Assembly (NCBI GenBank): GCA_030950365.1
Contig: JAUZRQ010000079.1
Span: 1 to 50,032 of the forward strand
Reading direction: 5' to 3'
DNA length: 50,032 nt
Origin: Candidatus Zhuqueibacterota bacterium
GTDB lineage: Bacteria > Zhuqueibacterota > Zhuqueibacteria > Zhuqueibacterales > Geothermadaptataceae
Positions 19,326 to 26,857 of the stretch are shown here, one piece after another. Position 1 is the stretch's first letter. Every line of letters begins with the position of its first letter. The notes below the pieces were generated by a model, which was given only the letters and a program-made list of their open reading frames with translations, searched no databases and was not told the DNA's origin. A program made the position numbers and the translations under genes.

Positions 19326-19567
19326 TATGCCACTTCTTTGATTGTAAGTTCAATCCCATCTACCACTGGCAAAGGAAGGTTTTTATGGATCCGAAATAGA
19401 ATCCATTCTTCCAATACTTCTGCCAATTCTTCCAGGCATGCTTCTAAACTGGGGGCATTCGTAAAGACTCCCTCGAATCCATGGATTTCGCCGTAGAACG
19501 TACCGTCGTCTGGAAGGATTTCGTATTTCGCTCGACGCATGGCTCCCCGGATGTATTTTGTAATCAT
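19325..19567 (-). CDS. hicB: HicB-family antitoxin
   Basis: 80 residues. The partial RNase H-like HicB core is visible (YEILPDDGTFYGEIHGFEGVFTNAPSLEACLEELAEVLEEW). It ends with IELTIKEVA and lacks an extra C-terminal DNA-binding domain, as in the short HicB class. It would bind and neutralise the adjacent HicA and probably autoregulate the operon. A poor ribosome site and AT-rich upstream DNA (19568-19788) precede it on the minus strand. Confidence 0.88.
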   Translation of the reverse strand: MITKYIRGAMRRAKYEILPDDGTFYGEIHGFEGVFTNAPSLEACLEELAEVLEEWILFRIHKNLPLPVVDGIELTIKEVA

Positions 19568-19788
19568 TACTATCCTCCAAAATGGTTTTGAAACATCATA
19601 AAATCGATTTATAGCAAATTATTCAGGCATTCAACAAAAAACTTGCTCCGCGGTGGATTCAAGACGCAAAAGTTTTAGCGAGATCCTTATCCGATTTATG
19701 GGTTTGCCTTGATTTTATGATTTTCAACAAGTAATTTCTTTTTAAAACGCTTTTCTACGCTGGTGGTTTTGCGGAGTGTCATAATATT

Positions 19789-20040
19789 ATGTATGATTAC
19801 GAGTTTTCCGAACATGCTTCTGACATGATGAAAGAGTGCAATATACAGGAGAAGTGGGTAAAAACGGCAATAGGAAATCCGGATGAAGTAGAGACTAAAG
19901 AGGATGGAACCGTGCACTATATCAAATCCATTGAACAGTATGGAGGAGGATAACTACGTGTTGTGGTGAATCCCGATGAAAAGCCCCGCAAGATTATAAC
20001 CGTCTTTTTTGACCGCAGGATCAAAAGGAGATCAAAATGA
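19789..20040 (+). pseudogene. DUF4258 protein interrupted by an in-frame TAA
   Basis: Reading from ATG 19789 gives 54 residues (MYDYEFSEHASDMMKEC ... KSIEQYGGG), then TAA at 19951-19953. The same frame continues (LRVVVNPDEKPRKIITVFF, DRRIKRRSK) to TGA at 20038-20040. The halves together form a complete DUF4258 protein of about 83 residues, a small RelE-like fold. Homologues usually read GGRYLRV at this place, so a TAC-to-TAA change is the likely lesion (inference). The stop overlaps the ATG of the DUF2283 gene (ATGA), the usual partner arrangement. Confidence 0.8.
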
Positions 20041-20237
20041 GGCTGAAGATAGATCAAAAAAATGATGCCCTGTATTTTCGGCTTGATGAGTCCGCCATTG
20101 TTGACTCCGAGGAAGTTAAGCCCGGAATCATTCTTGATTATGATGCCAATGATAATGTGGTGGGAATTGAAATATTGGGATTGAGCAAGCGAGTCCCGGT
20201 GGAAACGTTCAAGAGCTTGCTGTTTGAAACGGTGTAA
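20037..20237 (+). CDS. DUF2283 protein, partner of DUF4258
   Basis: 66 residues: MRLKIDQKNDALYFRLDE, VKPGIILDYDANDNVVGIEIL, typical for the short beta-rich DUF2283 family. It starts inside the stop codon of the DUF4258 gene, after a strong AAAAGGAG ribosome site. DUF4258 and DUF2283 genes are commonly paired and look like a small toxin-antitoxin module with DUF2283 as the presumed antitoxin. Here the presumed antitoxin is intact and the presumed toxin is broken. Confidence 0.85.
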   Translation: MRLKIDQKNDALYFRLDESAIVDSEEVKPGIILDYDANDNVVGIEILGLSKRVPVETFKSLLFETV

Positions 20238-20360
20238 ATGGTGAAAAACAGATTTCACATGCCTTGCTTGTCAAAATCGCTCGATGTCACGAATCCAGGC
20301 TCATGAATAATTCCTTGGCAGCAGTCTACTAAAATTTCCCAAAGTCCAAATTTCAGCGCG

Positions 20361-20643
20361 ATGCCCCTTCTTTCTTTTTTTTATCGGATCGCAGAAATAA
20401 TTTGGCCCGCGCATTTTTAAAAGACTTGCTCGAATTTGCGAAAATCGCACCAACTGCAACGGATGACGCTCAATTTGCCCTTTCTTTAAATATGCAAGAT
20501 TTTGAGGATGCACTACACTACAGGTAGCCGCGTCGAGAGCTTGTTCTGCAGAATATATCATCACAAGAAACGTCAAGCATTTCAAACAAAGCCCGATCCC
20601 GCCCATTAAACCGGATGCATTTCTACTCCAATTCTTTCAATGA
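20361..20643 (+). pseudogene. PIN-domain toxin remnant, truncated and frameshifted
   Basis: From about 20361 the plus strand reads ...LARAFLKDLLEFAKIAPT, LSLNMQDFEDALHY. After a one-base loss near 20520 (CACTACAGGTAGCC) it continues in a second frame, VAASRACSAEYIITRNVKHF, KQSPIPPIKPDAFL, to TGA 20641-20643. This is the C-terminal half of a PIN endonuclease: the acidic DFEDAL motif and ITRNVKHF are diagnostic. The N-terminal half with the first active-site Asp is absent. It is a third toxin-antitoxin relic within 1.6 kb. Confidence 0.75.
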
Positions 20644-20667
20644 TTGATCGCAAACGGGAATTTTTCC

Positions 20668-20696
20668 TTGACATCATTGATAAGAAATTTTATCTT
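20668..20696 (+). promoter_or_regulatory. Candidate promoter of the benzoyl-CoA cluster
   Basis: TTGACA (20668-20673), a 17-base spacer and TATCTT (20691-20696) form a plausible sigma-70-type promoter about 50 bases before the had start codon. The spacer and -10 region include the dyad GATAAGAAATTTTATC, which could be an operator. Consensus fit only; promoter rules in this phylum are uncertain. Confidence 0.4.
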
Positions 20697-20745
20697 TCAA
20701 AACAAGTAAACAAGTACTGAAATACCTATTTAAGGCGAGGTGTGT

Positions 20746-21822
20746 ATGAGCACGGTTTTCGCCTGGCAGATGCAGCAGGTGGGGCAGCCCATGCAGCGCG
20801 TGCAGGGTGAGCTCCCCGAACCGGCCGAAGATGAAGTGCGCGTGCGCGTGGTCGGCTGCGGCGTCTGTCACACCGACCTGGGCTTTTTCTACGAAGGCAT
20901 TCCCACCGTGAAATCCCCTCCCCTGGTACTCGGACATGAAATCAGCGGCTTTGTGGAAGCAGCGGGCAGTCGCTACCAACATCTCATGGGCAAGGCGGTG
21001 ATCGTACCGGCCGTCCTGCCATGCGGCGAGTGCGCGCTGTGCCAGAAGGGCCGCGGCAACATCTGTCGCCGGCAGAAGATGCCCGGCAACCACATCGACG
21101 GCGGCTTTGCCAGCCACATCGTGGTGCCAGGCCGCTACCTGTGTCCGGTGGAGGTGCAGAGCGGGTCCGAGCCGTTCGGGGAATCCGGGGTCACCTTGAA
21201 AGAACTTTCCGTGATTGCTGATGCGGTGACCACGCCGTATCAGGCCATTCGCAATACCGGCCTGCAGCCGGGCGATCTGGCCATTTTTATCGGCGTGGGC
21301 GGAATCGGCGGCTTCGGCGTGCAACTGGCCAGCGCACTCGGAGCCAGAGTCGTGGCCATCGATGTCGATGAGCGCAAACTGCAGAAACTCGCCCAATTCG
21401 GCGCCGACCTCACCATCAATCCGGCAGACAAGAGCAGCAAAGACATCCGCAAAGAAATTCAGGGCTTCGCCAAAAAAAATGGACTGTCGCCGTTCGAGTG
21501 GAAAATTTTCGAGACCTCCGGTACGGCTAAAGGACAGGAGCTGGCGTTTGGGCTGATGACCTTCGGCGCGACCCTGGCGGTGGTGGGGTTTACCATGAAC
21601 AAAGTGCAGCTCAGGCTCAGCAATCTCATGGCCTACGATGCGCGCGCCATCGGCAACTGGGGCTGTTTGCCGGAGTATTATCCCGAAGTGCTGGAGCTGG
21701 TGCGTCAGGGCAAAGTGCAGATCGCGCCGTTCGTGCAGACGTTTCCCATGAGCCAGATCAACGAGGTGTTCGAGAAGGTGCACCACCGGGAAATCGAGCA
21801 CCGACCGGTGCTGGTGCCGTAA
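20746..21822 (+). CDS. had: 6-hydroxycyclohex-1-ene-1-carbonyl-CoA dehydrogenase (Had)
   Basis: 358 residues from ATG 20746, which has a GAGGTG ribosome site; GTG 20740 is in frame but less likely. It is a zinc-dependent medium-chain alcohol dehydrogenase: catalytic-site GCGVCHTDLGF, GHEISGFV, a structural-zinc four-Cys loop (CGECALCQKGRGNIC) and a Rossmann motif GVGGIGGFGVQLA followed by an Asp for NAD. In the Thauera-type pathway Had oxidises 6-hydroxycyclohex-1-ene-1-carbonyl-CoA to the 6-oxo compound. The assignment rests on sequence type plus immediate linkage to oah, dch and the reductase genes. First gene of the plus-strand cluster. Confidence 0.88.
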   Translation: MSTVFAWQMQQVGQPMQRVQGELPEPAEDEVRVRVVGCGVCHTDLGFFYEGIPTVKSPPLVLGHEISGFVEAAGSRYQHLMGKAVIVPAVLPCGECALCQKGRGNICRRQKMPGNHIDGGFASHIVVPGRYLCPVEVQSGSEPFGESGVTLKELSVIADAVTTPYQAIRNTGLQPGDLAIFIGVGGIGGFGVQLASALGARVVAIDVDERKLQKLAQFGADLTINPADKSSKDIRKEIQGFAKKNGLSPFEWKIFETSGTAKGQELAFGLMTFGATLAVVGFTMNKVQLRLSNLMAYDARAIGNWGCLPEYYPEVLELVRQGKVQIAPFVQTFPMSQINEVFEKVHHREIEHRPVLVP

Positions 21823-21833
21823 AAAAGGCAATT

Positions 21834-21976
21834 ACCACAAAGGCACGAAGAGCACTAAGTTTTTATGGAAGTGGTAAGCAGGGATGGAACATGGATAAAG
21901 CGGATGACACGAATTGAGATATTTTTCAAAAATGACTTCAGATTTTTTTTCTTTGTGTCCTTTGTGCCTTCGTGGT
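21834..21976. repeat. Element with inverted ACCACAAAGGCAC-like termini (had-oah gap)
   Basis: The left terminus 21834-21859 and the reverse complement of the right terminus 21951-21976 match at 21 of 26 positions. The right end is followed by AAAATAAAAA. The 143-base segment fills almost the whole had-oah gap and ends 40 bases before the oah start. The interior carries no coding frame and includes a GCGGATGACACG word seen in other copies. Confidence 0.65.
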
Positions 21977-22016
21977 AAAATAAAAAGTTTGACATTATGT
22001 GAAAGAGGAGCATGCC

Positions 22017-23111
22017 ATGAGTGTGTTTAAAAATCATGATCTGGTGCCCGGTTATGAGTACCGCGAAATCAAGTTTGAATTGCGGCCGGTGAAGGATGCC
22101 CAGGGGCAGCCGGTGGAGGGGCTGTACAATGCCTGGATCATTTTGAACAATCCGAAGCAGCTCAATTCCTACACCACGCAGATGGTGAAAGAAGTGATTC
22201 TGGCGTTCCGGCAGGCGTCTAACAGTCGCAACGTGGTGGCGGTGATTTTTACCGGCGAGGGCGACCGCGCCTTTTGCACCGGCGGCAATACCAAAGAGTA
22301 CGCCGAGTATTACGCCGGGCAGCCGGAGGAGTACCGCCAGTACATGCGGCTGTTCAACGACATGGTGACGTCGATTCTGCAGTGCGACAAGCCGGTGATC
22401 TGCCGCGTCAACGGCATGCGCATCGCCGGCGGCCAGGAGATCGGCATGGCGTGCGATTTTTCCGTGGCCAGTGACATGGCGGTGTTCGGGCAGGCGGGCC
22501 CCAAGCACGGCTCCGCCCCGGATGGCGGCTCCACCGATTTCCTGCCGCTGTTCGTGGGCATTGAATGGGCGATGATTTCCGGAACGCTGTGCGAACACTG
22601 GAGCGCGTACAAGGCCTACCGGCTTGGATTGATCAGCGAGGTGGTGCCGGTGCTGAAAAAGGACGGCCAGTTCATCCCCAATCCGCTGGCGATCACCGAC
22701 CGCTGGATCGATGAGATGGGCCGGATCGTGTACGGCGAATTCAAGACCGGCGAAGAGCGCGAAAAAGCCAGGGCGCTGATTCAGGAATGCGAAACCGATT
22801 TGAGTCTGCTCGACCGGGCGGTGGAGCAATTGGCTACTCGATTGATGCTGACCATGCCCGGCGTGCTGACCAAGACCATCGAGTCGCTGCGCAAACACAA
22901 GCTGGTACACTGGGACAAAAACCGGGAGAGCAACCGGGCCTGGCTGGCGCTGAACATGATGACCGAGGCAAAGCTGGGATTCCGTGCCTTCAACGAAGGG
23001 CCGAAAGGACAGCGTGAGGTGGATTTCGCCAAAATGCGGCGCATGCTGGCCGAGGGCCACCGCTGGAATGACGCCTTCATCGAGTCGCTGATTCCGCGGG
23101 CAAAGAGTTGA
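22017..23111 (+). CDS. oah: 6-oxocyclohex-1-ene-1-carbonyl-CoA hydrolase (Oah/BamA)
   Basis: Start at ATG 22017 (MSVFKNHDLVPGYEYREI), with AGAGGAG eight bases upstream; 364 residues, the family's length. It is a ring-opening member of the crotonase superfamily: GDRAFCTGGNTKEYAEYYAG around the first oxyanion-hole strand, RIAGGQEIGMACDFSVASD, and FGQAGPKHGSAPDGGSTDFLP, a stretch characteristic of Oah/BamA. It adds water and cleaves the ring to give 3-hydroxypimelyl-CoA. This gene is the widely used marker of anaerobic aromatic degradation, and its presence fixes the function of the cluster. Confidence 0.93.
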   Translation: MSVFKNHDLVPGYEYREIKFELRPVKDAQGQPVEGLYNAWIILNNPKQLNSYTTQMVKEVILAFRQASNSRNVVAVIFTGEGDRAFCTGGNTKEYAEYYAGQPEEYRQYMRLFNDMVTSILQCDKPVICRVNGMRIAGGQEIGMACDFSVASDMAVFGQAGPKHGSAPDGGSTDFLPLFVGIEWAMISGTLCEHWSAYKAYRLGLISEVVPVLKKDGQFIPNPLAITDRWIDEMGRIVYGEFKTGEEREKARALIQECETDLSLLDRAVEQLATRLMLTMPGVLTKTIESLRKHKLVHWDKNRESNRAWLALNMMTEAKLGFRAFNEGPKGQREVDFAKMRRMLAEGHRWNDAFIESLIPRAKS

Positions 23112-23352
23112 TTCATGGATATACCACAAAGACACGAAGAGTACAAAGGTTTTTTAACCACTGAGATCGCGGATGGCGCAGAGAGAAATGTGAAAAATGT
23201 AGTCCACGCCCCCTGTGGGCGGAAATCTAAAGCACAATTGCCAGTAAGACAGTACTTTGGCGGCTTTGCGCCTTTGTGTGAAATTCTAAAAACCATAATT
23301 TCTGCGAACTCCGTGTCTCTGCGAGAGATTTAAAAAGACTGGAGCGACAAAG
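23112..23352. repeat. Repeat-rich gap after oah
   Basis: Begins with a copy of the ACCACAAAGACACGAAG terminus (about 23123) and has a facing CTTTGCGCCTTTGTGTGA near 23264, a looser inverted pair. It also holds the ACGCCCCCTGTGGGCG word (about 23205) and a TCTCTGCGAGAGA module (about 23318). No coding frame. Confidence 0.5.
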
Positions 23353-23802
23353 TTGGATTTCAGAATACGGAAAATACAGGAGCAGGATTTACAGGCCATT
23401 GTGGAGATCGATGCGATCCGGTCGGGCGAGGCGAAGCCGGATTTCTGGCGCAAGCGCTTGCAACCGCTGTTCCGCGCCGGCAACGGTGAGCCCCTGACCC
23501 TCGGTTATGTGGCGGTGACGGGGGGACGGGTCATCGGCCACATCCTGGCCGAGGGGCGCGCGTGGGAATTCGGCTCGCCGATGTGCGGCTGGATTTTCGC
23601 CATCGGCGTGCATCCGGACTACGCCCGCCGCGGCGTGGGACTGGCGCTGTGCCGGGAGGTGTGTTTGGCCTTCAAGAAGCGCGGCATTCACACCATTCGC
23701 ACCATGGTGCGCAAAGATGATGTGGACGTGCTGAGCTTCTTCCGCGCCTCGGGGTTTCATGCCGGGCCGTTTATTGAGCTGGAACTGGAAATGAAAGAGT
23801 AA
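23353..23802 (+). CDS. GNAT-family N-acetyltransferase
   Basis: 149 residues, starting with TTG at 23353 (MDFRIRKIQEQDLQAIVEID) after a GGAG-like ribosome site. The GNAT fold is clear: an N-terminal acceptor-side helix, GYVAVTGGRVIGHIL, FAIGVHPDYARRGVGLAL with the acetyl-CoA-binding R/QxxGxG/A type loop, and a C-terminal VDVLSFFRASGFHAG strand. It transfers an acetyl group to an unknown amine. It sits inside the benzoyl-CoA cluster on the same strand. Protein lysine acetylation of CoA-pathway enzymes is known in other degraders, but a link here is speculation. Confidence 0.85.
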   Translation: MDFRIRKIQEQDLQAIVEIDAIRSGEAKPDFWRKRLQPLFRAGNGEPLTLGYVAVTGGRVIGHILAEGRAWEFGSPMCGWIFAIGVHPDYARRGVGLALCREVCLAFKKRGIHTIRTMVRKDDVDVLSFFRASGFHAGPFIELELEMKE

Positions 23803-24002
23803 GGGCTGGAAGATGCTCTCGCGGAGAGCGCTGAAATTTTAAAACCACCAAGGCACCAAGAGCACAAAGTTTTTTGTAAAGGCCGGTAATCCAACAGGCA
23901 GAAGTTGGATTTCGCGTGATGGTGTGATTCCGTTATTTTGGGTAGGTGTTCCATACAGGATGTTGGGTTCCAGAGAACTTTTAGTTGGTTTTTGGGTTAG
24001 AC

Positions 24003-24053
24003 ATGTTATATTTAATTTAAATGATATAACATCTCTAACTAAGTTAAACTTAG
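24003..24053. promoter_or_regulatory. Two palindromic operator-like sites before the AbrB-PIN pair
   Basis: ATGTTATAT (24003-24011) and ATATAACAT (24024-24032) are exact inverted repeats. CTAAGTT-A-AACTTAG (24039-24053) is a perfect 15-base palindrome ending 10 bases before the antitoxin start, just upstream of its GAGGT ribosome site. Position and form fit autoregulation by an AbrB/MazE-type antitoxin. Confidence 0.6.
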
Positions 24054-24063
24054 TGAGGTTGGT

Positions 24064-24333
24064 ATGTATAAATTATCCAAAGTTTCCCAAAAAGGCGGAA
24101 TCATTATTCCAAAAGAAATCCGCGAGAAAATTGGCCTGGAGCCCGGGATGCTGGTGGCTTTTATAGAGGATAATGGAGGCTTTCGGGTCGTTCCCGTTCC
24201 CAAAAATCCAATAAAATATGCCAGAGGTATGTTGAAAAAATATGGAAAGGAATCTTTGACAAAGATATTGCTTGAAGAGCGCAGAAAGGATAATGAAAGA
24301 GAAGAAGCCGAAATAGCCAGATGGATGAAATAG
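24064..24333 (+). CDS. AbrB/MazE/SpoVT-family antitoxin
   Basis: 89 residues. The N-terminal swapped-hairpin DNA-binding domain is typical: LSKVSQKGGIIIPKEIREKIGLEPGMLVAFIEDNGGFRVVPV. The C-terminal tail (KYGKESLTKILLEERRKDNEREEAEIARWMK) is a charged helix that would bind the toxin. It is 12 bases upstream of the PIN gene and preceded by two palindromes. The GC content is lower than in the flanking benzoyl-CoA genes, suggesting separate acquisition. Confidence 0.9.
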   Translation: MYKLSKVSQKGGIIIPKEIREKIGLEPGMLVAFIEDNGGFRVVPVPKNPIKYARGMLKKYGKESLTKILLEERRKDNEREEAEIARWMK

Positions 24334-24345
24334 GGGGAAGCCCTG

Positions 24346-24759
24346 GTGAACAAAAAAATTGTACTTGATACTCATGCCTTGATCTGCTATTTGAAGGATG
24401 AACCAGGAGCAGACGAGGTAGAAAACGCCTTTGAAAAAGCTCAAAATAAAGAGATTGTGCTTTTACTGAATGTGGTTAATTTGGCCGAAGTTAGATACAT
24501 CATAGAACGGCGATTCGGTGAATCCGCGGCACAAGAATTTGTAACGACGCTGTCGTCTTTGCCCGTTGAAATTGTAAATGTTGAAAAATCGTTGGCATTG
24601 TTGGCTGCTCAAATCAAAGCCAAAACACCAATTTCTCTCGGCGATTGTTTCTGTGCTGCGACGGCGATGCAGTTTGAGGCATCGCTGATGACTGGAGATT
24701 TGGAATTTAAAAAACTGGAAGATCAGATTGACATTTACTGGTTACCGCTGAAATCTTGA
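24346..24759 (+). CDS. VapC-like PIN-domain toxin
   Basis: 137 residues, GTG start. PIN-domain acidic residues are visible: Asp8 in IVLDTHALICYL, Glu in VNLAEVRYII, Asp in SLGDCFCAATA and Asp in LMTGDLEFKKL. Such proteins are Mg-dependent ribonucleases, usually cutting tRNA or rRNA. Paired with the upstream AbrB-type antitoxin. It splits the benzoyl-CoA cluster between the GNAT gene and dch, in the same orientation. Confidence 0.9.
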   Translation: MNKKIVLDTHALICYLKDEPGADEVENAFEKAQNKEIVLLLNVVNLAEVRYIIERRFGESAAQEFVTTLSSLPVEIVNVEKSLALLAAQIKAKTPISLGDCFCAATAMQFEASLMTGDLEFKKLEDQIDIYWLPLKS

Positions 24760-24774
24760 AATAAAAGAGCCAAA

Positions 24775-24807
24775 AAACGCCCGGCACTTTCAAAGTGCCT
24801 GGCGTTT
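24775..24807. terminator. Strong hairpin after the PIN toxin
   Basis: AAACGCCCGGCACTTT (24775-24790) pairs with AAAGTGCCTGGCGTTT (24792-24807) at 15 of 16 positions. It belongs to the GGCACYTT hairpin family. Placed 15 bases after the toxin stop and 33 bases before dch, it probably ends the toxin-antitoxin transcript. T-run is short (GTTT). Confidence 0.65.
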
Positions 24808-24840
24808 GGTGAGGGTTTTAACCGAAACCAGGAATTCATC

Positions 24841-25614
24841 ATGTCAGATAAACCTAAAATTCTGGTCGATTTTGCGCACGACCGTCAGGTGCTGACCATC
24901 ACGCTGAATGCGCCGAAGGGCAATGTGATCGACCGGCAGATGATGCAGGAAATCCGGATGGTGGTGGATGGCGAAGCGCGGCAGCCGCAGGTCAAGCTGT
25001 TGGTGTTCAAAGGCGCGGGCAGCCATTTTTCCTTCGGCGCCAGCGTGCCGGAGCATCAAAAAGAGTATGTCAAAGACATGCTCTCTACCTTTCACGATCT
25101 GTTCCGGGCGCTGATCGATCTCAGCAAGCCGCTGACAGCGGTGGTGCGGGGACAGTGTCTCGGCGGCGGGCTGGAACTGGCCGCGTTCTGCAACTGGATT
25201 TTCGCCTCTGAAGATGCCCGTTTCGGTCAGCCGGAAATTCAGCTTGGGGTGTTCCCGCCGGTGGCGTCGCTGGTGCTGCCGCACCGGGTGGGGCAGTCGG
25301 CCGCCGACGATCTCAACCTGACCGGCCGATCCCTTACGGCGCAGGAGGCCAGAGCCATCGGGCTGGTGTATTCGGTTTCGGCCGATCCCGAGCAGGCGCT
25401 GGAGGAATTTGTGCAGGCGCACATCCTGCCGAAGAGCGCCGTGGCGCTGCAGTTTGCCTTCAGCACATCGCGCTATCTCATGCACGAACAGTTCCTGAAG
25501 CATATCGCCGCGGTGGAGCGGCTGTATGTGGAAAGGCTGATGGAGACGCGCGACGCCAATGAGGGCATCGCGGCGTTTCTGGAGAAGCGGAAACCGGTGT
25601 GGATGAATGAATGA
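24841..25614 (+). CDS. dch: Cyclohexa-1,5-diene-1-carbonyl-CoA hydratase (Dch)
   Basis: 257 residues, crotonase superfamily, ATG with an AGGAA ribosome site. Landmarks: LNAPKGNVIDRQMMQEI, oxyanion-hole strand FKGAGSHFSFGASVPEH, and GQCLGGGLELAAFCNWIFASEDARFGQPEIQLGVFPP. In place of the usual catalytic Glu pattern it has the FSFGASVPEH segment typical of dienoyl-CoA hydratases. Dch adds water to the product of benzoyl-CoA reductase. The neighbours (had, oah, reductase) support this over a generic enoyl-CoA hydratase. Confidence 0.9.
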   Translation: MSDKPKILVDFAHDRQVLTITLNAPKGNVIDRQMMQEIRMVVDGEARQPQVKLLVFKGAGSHFSFGASVPEHQKEYVKDMLSTFHDLFRALIDLSKPLTAVVRGQCLGGGLELAAFCNWIFASEDARFGQPEIQLGVFPPVASLVLPHRVGQSAADDLNLTGRSLTAQEARAIGLVYSVSADPEQALEEFVQAHILPKSAVALQFAFSTSRYLMHEQFLKHIAAVERLYVERLMETRDANEGIAAFLEKRKPVWMNE

Positions 25615-25838
25615 ATCGTGGAGAACGCGGAGGGCGCGGAGTTTTTTAAAACCACAAAGGCACAGAGAGCATAAAGTTTTTGTGAAAGTTGGTAAGATGA
25701 AGATGGCAGGCAGTTGGCAGTAGGCGGCAGGCGAGAAAGTGTAGGGATGAAACCAATGCTAAAAAATCCCCGCGCCCGCTGCGTCTCTGCGAGAGACATT
25801 TTGAATGGCCTGATGTGAGAATCCAAAGGTAGCCAATC

Positions 25839-26561
25839 ATGCAGCCATTCGATTTCAAGGATAACATTGTCATCATCACCGGCGTGAGCGGTGGCATTGG
25901 CATGGCGACGGCGAAGGCGTTCATCGCGAGTGGGGCGCGGGTGATCGGGGCCGATGTCAAACCGCCGGCCGAATCGGTGGCCAATCTGCAGTTTTTCCCG
26001 GTGGATGTGGGCGACTTTGCGGCGGTGGGAAAATTTGTGCAGCAGGTGCTCGACGCCGAGAAACGCATCGACTGTCTCATCAACAACGCCGGCATTTCGC
26101 GGGATGCGGTGGTGTGGAAGATGAGTGAAGAAGAATGGGATGCGGTGCTGCGCGTGAATCTCAAAGGCGCGTTCAATTTCATTCATCATGTAGCGCCGCA
26201 TTTTAAAGAACGGCAAGCCGGCAAGATTGTCAACATATCGTCGATCAATGCGCTGCGGGGCAAGCTGGGCCTGGTGAACTACTCCGCCTCCAAGGCCGGG
26301 CTCATCGGCCTGACGCGAACCGTGGCCAGGGAGCTCGGGCGCTACAACGTCAATGTCAATGCGGTGGCGCCCGGGTTTATCAAGACGCCGCTGACCCTGC
26401 GGCTGCCGCAGAAATTTCTGGATCAGGCGGTGGAAGAGACGGTGCTCGGCCGGCTGGGTGATCCGGAAGACGTGGCCCATGTGGTGCTGTTCCTGTGCTC
26501 GGAGCTGGCGAAGCATATCACCGGGCAGGTGATCGTGGTGGACGGCGGACAGATGGTGTAA
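25839..26561 (+). CDS. Short-chain dehydrogenase/reductase (FabG-like)
   Basis: 240 residues. Classical SDR: cofactor loop TGVSGGIGMATAKAF, NNAGISRDAVVWKM, catalytic Ser in VNISSINALRG, YSASKAGLIGL with Tyr/Lys, and VAPGFIKTPLT. The FabG resemblance is strong, but an ACP function is unlikely in this setting. A role in oxidising 3-hydroxypimelyl-CoA after ring opening, or another beta-hydroxyacyl-CoA, is inference from the cluster. It is separated from dch by a repeat-rich gap containing an ACCACAAAGGCACAGAG copy and CTCTGCGAGAGACA. Confidence 0.85.
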   Translation: MQPFDFKDNIVIITGVSGGIGMATAKAFIASGARVIGADVKPPAESVANLQFFPVDVGDFAAVGKFVQQVLDAEKRIDCLINNAGISRDAVVWKMSEEEWDAVLRVNLKGAFNFIHHVAPHFKERQAGKIVNISSINALRGKLGLVNYSASKAGLIGLTRTVARELGRYNVNVNAVAPGFIKTPLTLRLPQKFLDQAVEETVLGRLGDPEDVAHVVLFLCSELAKHITGQVIVVDGGQMV

Positions 26562-26588
26562 TCGCAGAGATCGCGGAGAATTTTTTAA

Positions 26589-26827
26589 ACCACAAAGGCA
26601 CAAAGGACACAAAGATTATTTTTGAATAAAACAGCTCGAAAAAATGCTTTGGAAGTTATCTGTATTTGCGAGCCCGCGCATGCGGGCGAAACAATCTCCC
26701 CGCTTCTCCCAAGGAGATCGCCACGCCTCCGCCAGGCGGCGGAGGCTCGCGATGACGGGTGGGAGCATTATTTGAATCTTTCTCCCCGAGGAGAGAAGTT
26801 CCTTCGTGCTCTTTGTGCCTTTGTGGT
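26589..26827. repeat. Element with inverted ACCACAAAGGCAC termini (SDR-reductase gap)
   Basis: The 26-base termini at 26589-26614 and 26802-26827 are inverted copies matching at 23 of 26 positions, the best pair in the window. The 239-base element includes two internal hairpin-forming words, GCCCGCGCATGCGGGCG (about 26672) and CCTCCGCCAGGCGGCGGAGG (about 26727). It ends 30 bases before the first reductase gene and would form part of its 5' leader. Confidence 0.7.
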
Positions 26828-26857
26828 GCATCCATTCTTAACGTATGGGAAACGAAG

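Noticed and set aside
25839-26561. SDR as a fatty-acid synthesis FabG
   Set aside because: Sequence alone would allow it, but no other fatty-acid synthesis gene is near and it lies within the benzoyl-CoA cluster; a CoA-thioester substrate is more likely.
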